Part shown: positions 7,601-9,548 of the stretch, piece by piece
How the letters are laid out: every line of letters starts with the position of its first letter
Position numbering within the stretch: position 1 is the stretch's first letter
Assembly: GCA_027483005.1 (NCBI GenBank)
Contig: JAIXVN010000184.1
Location: 1-9,548 of the forward strand
Direction of reading: 5' to 3'
Length of the DNA stretch: 9,548 bases
Source of the DNA: Verrucomicrobiaceae bacterium
Lineage (GTDB): Bacteria > Verrucomicrobiota > Verrucomicrobiia > Verrucomicrobiales > Akkermansiaceae
The notes under the pieces: model-generated
What the model saw: only the letters and a program-made list of their open reading frames with translations
Databases searched by the model: none
What the model was told of the DNA's origin: nothing
Made by a program: the position numbers and the translations under genes

Positions 7601-9548
7601 TGAAGGTGAAATCGGCATTGAAGGTGCGGACGTAGTTGGGCGTGGTGATCGCCGCACCGCTGGTGTTGTCGATCGTGCCGCCGTTGATCACCAGGGCTCC
7701 GGAGGCACCGAGGGCGGTGGCGTTTCCGAGATTGAGCGTTCCTGCGTTGAGGGTGGTGCCGCCGGTGTACTTGTTGGCGGTGTTGAGGGTGAGGCTGCCG
7801 CTGCCGCTCTTGGTGAGGCTGCCGGACTGGATCCAGTAGCCGCCCGTGCTGTCGATGGTGTAGTTCTTGCTGCTGTTGTTGACCGTGATCAGGTTGGTCA
7901 GGACATCCGCAGTGTCGATGTCGATCGTGATGGGGCCTGCGGCGGTGGCGTTGTCATTGAAGACGACATCGTCTGAGGAAAGGAAGGTCGTGTAGGTACC
8001 GCCTGTGACAAGTTTCCAGTTGTTGGCGGTGGAGATGTTCCACTTGTTGTCGGTATCGCCGACCCAGTAGGGCTTGTCACCCTCGACCGAGATCTGGATG
8101 GCGCTGCCGGTATCGATCCAGGTGGCCGACTGACGGGCGGAGAGTCCATTGACGACCTGGGCGAAGTTGTTGCCACCCGTGCCGCCAAGGGTGGTGTAGC
8201 TGATGAGGTTGTAGGTGTTGCCGTTGACCCAGCCGGTGGGGTTGTTGGCGGTGATGGTGACCTGGCTGGCGCTCGAGTCGTTGGTGAGGGTGCCAACCAC
8301 GAGATCTGCCGAGGTGCTGTTGCTGAAGAGGTTGATGCTGGCACCACCCGTGAGGGTGAGGGCGCCAATGGAGAGGGCCGCTCCGGCGACTCCGTTGTTG
8401 TTGGAAATGACGCCGCCGGTTCCGGCTCCGACGTTGACCGTGTTGACGGTGCCGCTTCCGGTGAGGGTGCCATTGGTGAGTGTGACCGTCGGAGAAACGG
8501 CCACCGAGCTGTTTTGCAGGAACTTGGTTCCGGAACCGTTGACAGTGACGCCGCTGGAGCCGTTCACCGAGCCGGAGCCTGTGAGGGCGAGGGTGCCCGT
8601 CGTGACCGTGGTCGATCCGGAATAGGTATTGGTGTTGGTCAGGCTGGTGACACCCAATCCATCCGATCCAATACCAGTCGCGTTTCTTGTCTGAAGATTG
8701 CCTGAGCCCGAGACGATCCCGCTGAGGGTGATTGCACCGGTTGTCGTGGGGGCAAGGGACAGGGTACTAGTGCCGAGGTCGATGGACCCGGAGTAATTGA
8801 GGGTCGCACCGCCGATGGTCGCGAAGTCCGTGTTGGCGGTGAGGGTACCGTTTCCGGCATAGGTGCTGGTGCCGGTGATGCGGAGACGGAGGGTGCCGCC
8901 TGCGAAGTTCGTGGGCCAGGCGTTGTAGGTGGTTCCGGCAACGGCGGAGAGGCCAGCGACTCCCTTGGTCAGTTTGACGGTGCTGGCGGCGGGACCAAAG
9001 GCTCCGGCGTTGTTGACGAGCAGCTGGTTGTTGACACCTCCGGTGTTCAGTTCGAAGGAAGTCAGACCGGTGTTGTTGCCCGAGATCGTTCCGATTCCCC
9101 CACCGGTGCCGGTGGTCGAGGTGTTGCCGGTGGCATTGTAAACGAGAGAACCGGTGAGCGTCGCGTTGAAGATGGTGTTCGTGGCGGCATTCACATCAAT
9201 GATGCCGTTGGAAAAACTGAGGGTGCCTGTGTTGAAGGTGTAGGTTCCCAGGGTTGGCGCCACACTGAGTGTTCCGACCTGCACGGTCCCACTGACGGTG
9301 ACAGTTCTGGCGGTGGTGGCGTTGGCCGTAGATCCCCCGAAAACAGCCGTATCGGCCAAGCTGTTGGACCAGGCGACCCGCAGGGAACCAGAGGGCGCGA
9401 CGTCCCAGTTCTTGATGGTACCGCTGTCCCAGGTGCCGCTGGCGGAGGGATTGCTGGCGGCGTTCCCATTTCCTGTTAGATTCACATTCCCCCCGTCCCA
9501 ATAGAGGGTCGCCGCATGAAGAGCCGGGGTTGCGGAGAGAACGATCAC
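4653..9548 (-). CDS. Giant exported autotransporter-associated beta-strand repeat protein (N-terminus cut)
   Basis: The visible part has 1631 codons and runs off the right edge. The first residues, V-L-S-A-T-P-A-L-H-A then A-T-L-Y-W-D-G-G, are the end of a signal peptide and the start of the mature protein, so the GTG at 9548 is probably an internal valine codon and about 10-25 residues are missing. The body is Gly-, Thr-, Ser- and Asn-rich and contains about eight passenger-type beta-strand repeats of the form T-K-x-G-x-G-x-x-x-L-x-x-x-N-x-Y-x-G-x-T-x-x-x-x-G-x-L (the PATR/TIGR02601 type), which predict a long surface beta-helix. I see no cysteine in the visible part. The C-terminus has a linker with G-G-D-P-D-S-D-G-M-K-N-V-L-E-Y (residues 1521-1535; Ca-binding-like), then about 95 residues with F-E-F-S-R-R-T-D and E-Y-S-T-E-L-S-T-W, ending L-F-G-R-L-K-V-S-K. 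No outer-membrane beta-barrel is visible, so it is not a classical type V autotransporter. A role in adhesion or cell surface structure is inferred. Confidence 0.9.
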   Translation of the reverse strand: MIVLSATPALHAATLYWDGGNVNLTGNGNAASNPSASGTWDSGTIKNWDVAPSGSLRVAWSNSLADTAVFGGSTANATTARTVTVSGTVQVGTLSVAPTLGTYTFNTGTLSFSNGIIDVNAATNTIFNATLTGSLVYNATGNTSTTGTGGGIGTISGNNTGLTSFELNTGGVNNQLLVNNAGAFGPAASTVKLTKGVAGLSAVAGTTYNAWPTNFAGGTLRLRITGTSTYAGNGTLTANTDFATIGGATLNYSGSIDLGTSTLSLAPTTTGAITLSGIVSGSGNLQTRNATGIGSDGLGVTSLTNTNTYSGSTTVTTGTLALTGSGSVNGSSGVTVNGSGTKFLQNSSVAVSPTVTLTNGTLTGSGTVNTVNVGAGTGGVISNNNGVAGAALSIGALTLTGGASINLFSNSTSADLVVGTLTNDSSASQVTITANNPTGWVNGNTYNLISYTTLGGTGGNNFAQVVNGLSARQSATWIDTGSAIQISVEGDKPYWVGDTDNKWNISTANNWKLVTGGTYTTFLSSDDVVFNDNATAAGPITIDIDTADVLTNLITVNNSSKNYTIDSTGGYWIQSGSLTKSGSGSLTLNTANKYTGGTTLNAGTLNLGNATALGASGALVINGGTIDNTSGAAITTPNYVRTFNADFTFTGSNNLNLGSGSTSLGSAAGTVRTITTSAGTLTLGGVISDGSTGNGITKSGNGNLILSGVNLFSGPITITAGTLRLGASGTSLANGALGSNASGTTVQSGATLDVGGFNTYGESITISGAGVGGIGALINTGVDQINAVQHLTLAADSTVGGTNRWDLRQNTTTPTFDMGGFALTKTGANRVSLVGATVSNPGNIDVTQGTFSIQTSTAMGGDSTKSITVRNGATLSSFQSTIPVAWSLNLEDNSTVLAESSTTNTQNIWSGPVALAAGTVTVKADAVMSMTGVISGTGATLFKAGPSVLFLNNANTYDGPTTINFGSIVAQNPSALGTGSTVSVSAGGRLELENLTISGKSITISGDGANFFGPLQGRSGSSVWPGNVTVAANGTRIGAAAGATLEVSGVIDSGASAHNIIFRPADATSTVIVSGANTYPGPTSIFGGVLSVSSLNSVVGGTPSSNLGAPTTVANGTLSIGAPAGVTGILRYTGTGETTDRVVDLAGLTFSSVLDQSGPSGLLKFTSDFTSTSAGSKSLVLQGSTAGTGEVAGVIVDNSPTNKTSVAKNGTGTWTLSGTNTFTGGVQVNGGVLAITKSSSLGVGPKTVSITAGANKLLELDGTSGDITLASDISFLTSGLNGVIRNVAGNNTINGAFSLTSGNGNTKIISDGGSLTLAGNIATVASAFALRVFDLDGTSTGANTVSGTISNGGGFLTHLAKNGSGSWTLTNTNPYTGPTTINGGVLSLGASGSIASSSSLSIAAGAKFNTTAQASFALSGSQPLTFALDGTGSGSSGQIEAAGLTITSAAVTFTITGTLDDAAYVLATYTSKTGAAFASVTPPTGYSIDYAYNGGTQIALVKSGYSSWIGGFPGLADTTEGGDPDSDGMKNVLEYVLNGNPGSSDPSILPTLDASGANFVFEFSRRTDSADDTTQVFEYSTELSTWTSVNITGTPGSEVTFGTPSGGVQTVTVTIPKGTETKLFGRLKVSK
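5019..5159 (-). repeat. Closing module B of the large protein (copy of 8052-8213)
   Basis: Residues about 1464-1510 follow the pattern Y-V-L-A-T-Y-T, then G-A-A-F-A-S-V, G-G-T-Q-I-A-L and W-I-G. This matches the earlier module at residues 446-499 in order and spacing. Here it leads into the Ca-binding-like linker and the C-terminal domain. Confidence 0.65.
5370..8651 (-). repeat. Array of about eight degenerate autotransporter-type beta-strand repeats
   Basis: Within the large protein, repeat cores centre near residues 300-326 (N-T-N-T-Y-S-G-S-T-T-V), 578-608 (N-K-Y-T-G-G-T-T-L), 696-727 (N-L-F-S-G-P-I-T-I), 823-853 (divergent), 942-975 (N-T-Y-D-G-P-T-T-I), 1062-1093 (N-T-Y-P-G-P-T-S-I), 1206-1236 (N-T-F-T-G-G-V-Q-V) and 1358-1389 (N-P-Y-T-G-P-T-T-I). 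From the second on, spacing is about 115-150 residues. Repeats are related in protein sequence but not near-identical in DNA, so they are old copies under selection rather than recent duplications. Confidence 0.75.
8052..8213 (-). repeat. Closing module A of the large protein (copy of 5019-5159)
   Basis: Residues about 446-499 read Y-N-L-I-S-Y-T, then N-N-F-A-Q-V, G-S-A-I-Q-I-S-V and Y-W-V-G. After the final W-V-G the protein restarts with K-W-N-I-S-T-A-N-N-W and D-D-V-V-F-N-D-N-A, echoing the mature N-terminus (G-T-W-D-S-G-T-I-K-N-W, later D-T-A-V-F-G-G). This marks a junction between two passenger-like units. Confidence 0.65.
9473..9480 (-). repeat. TCTAACAG octamer near the mature start of the large repeat protein
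   Basis: This is an exact copy on the coding strand, covering L-T of N-L-T-G-N (residues 23-27) with CTA-ACA codons. It is the only copy outside the GH106-like gene in this window. Confidence 0.8.

Noticed and set aside
5370..8651. Repetitive DNA in the large gene as a CRISPR array or tandem DNA repeat.
   Set aside because: The periodicity is in the protein, with irregular spacing and diverged DNA. There are no identical short repeats with unique spacers, and the frame stays open throughout.
9546..9548. GTG at the right edge as the start codon of the large protein.
   Set aside because: Residues 2-12 already look like the second half of a signal peptide (V-L-S-A-T-P-A-L-H-A), with no basic n-region before them. 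The true start should lie outside the window.

Overview
The window is a block of four genes, all on the minus strand, from a GC-rich bacterium. It is most likely a member of the Verrucomicrobia (Verrucomicrobiaceae type, for example Luteolibacter- or Haloferula-like). This placement is inferred from protein style. The giant autotransporter-associated beta-strand repeat protein ends in a Ca-binding-like D-x-D-x-D-G-M-x-N-x-x-E-Y linker followed by a short beta domain ending in L-F-G-R-L-K-V, a combination I associate with that phylum. The secreted alpha/beta hydrolase and GH106-like enzyme are also of types common in Planctomycetes and Verrucomicrobia. No phylogenetic marker gene is present.

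Layout in transcription order (right to left): (1) 9548-4653, a very large exported repeat protein whose true N-terminus lies beyond the right edge. (2) 4652-4403, an intergenic stretch with a perfect 12-bp hairpin just after the stop codon, probably a terminator. (3) 4402-1232, a secreted glycoside hydrolase resembling GH106 alpha-L-rhamnosidases. (4) 1131-328, a secreted alpha/beta hydrolase with a G-F-S-R-G-G nucleophile elbow. (5) 314 to the left edge, the N-terminal third or less of a secreted right-handed beta-helix protein.

Genes 3 to 5 are separated by 97 to 100 bp and then 13 bp. Each begins with a signal peptide, so they look like one operon for breaking down a carbohydrate outside the cytoplasm. 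A rhamnosidase-like enzyme, an esterase-like hydrolase and a beta-helix protein (a fold common in polysaccharide lyases and hydrolases) would fit a rhamnose-containing, possibly acylated glycan; the substrate is inferred. The large repeat protein is probably a separate transcription unit. No clear Shine-Dalgarno sequence precedes any of the three visible start codons.

Two patterns are not explained by the gene list. The AT-rich octamer TCTAACAG occurs five times, in both orientations, always inside coding sequence and including one closely spaced inverted pair. Five of the seven CTAA/TTAG tetramers in the window lie in it. The repeat protein also contains a visibly duplicated closing module (residues about 446-499 and 1464-1510), suggesting it arose by joining two autotransporter-like passenger units. 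I found no RNA genes, CRISPR array or complete mobile element.
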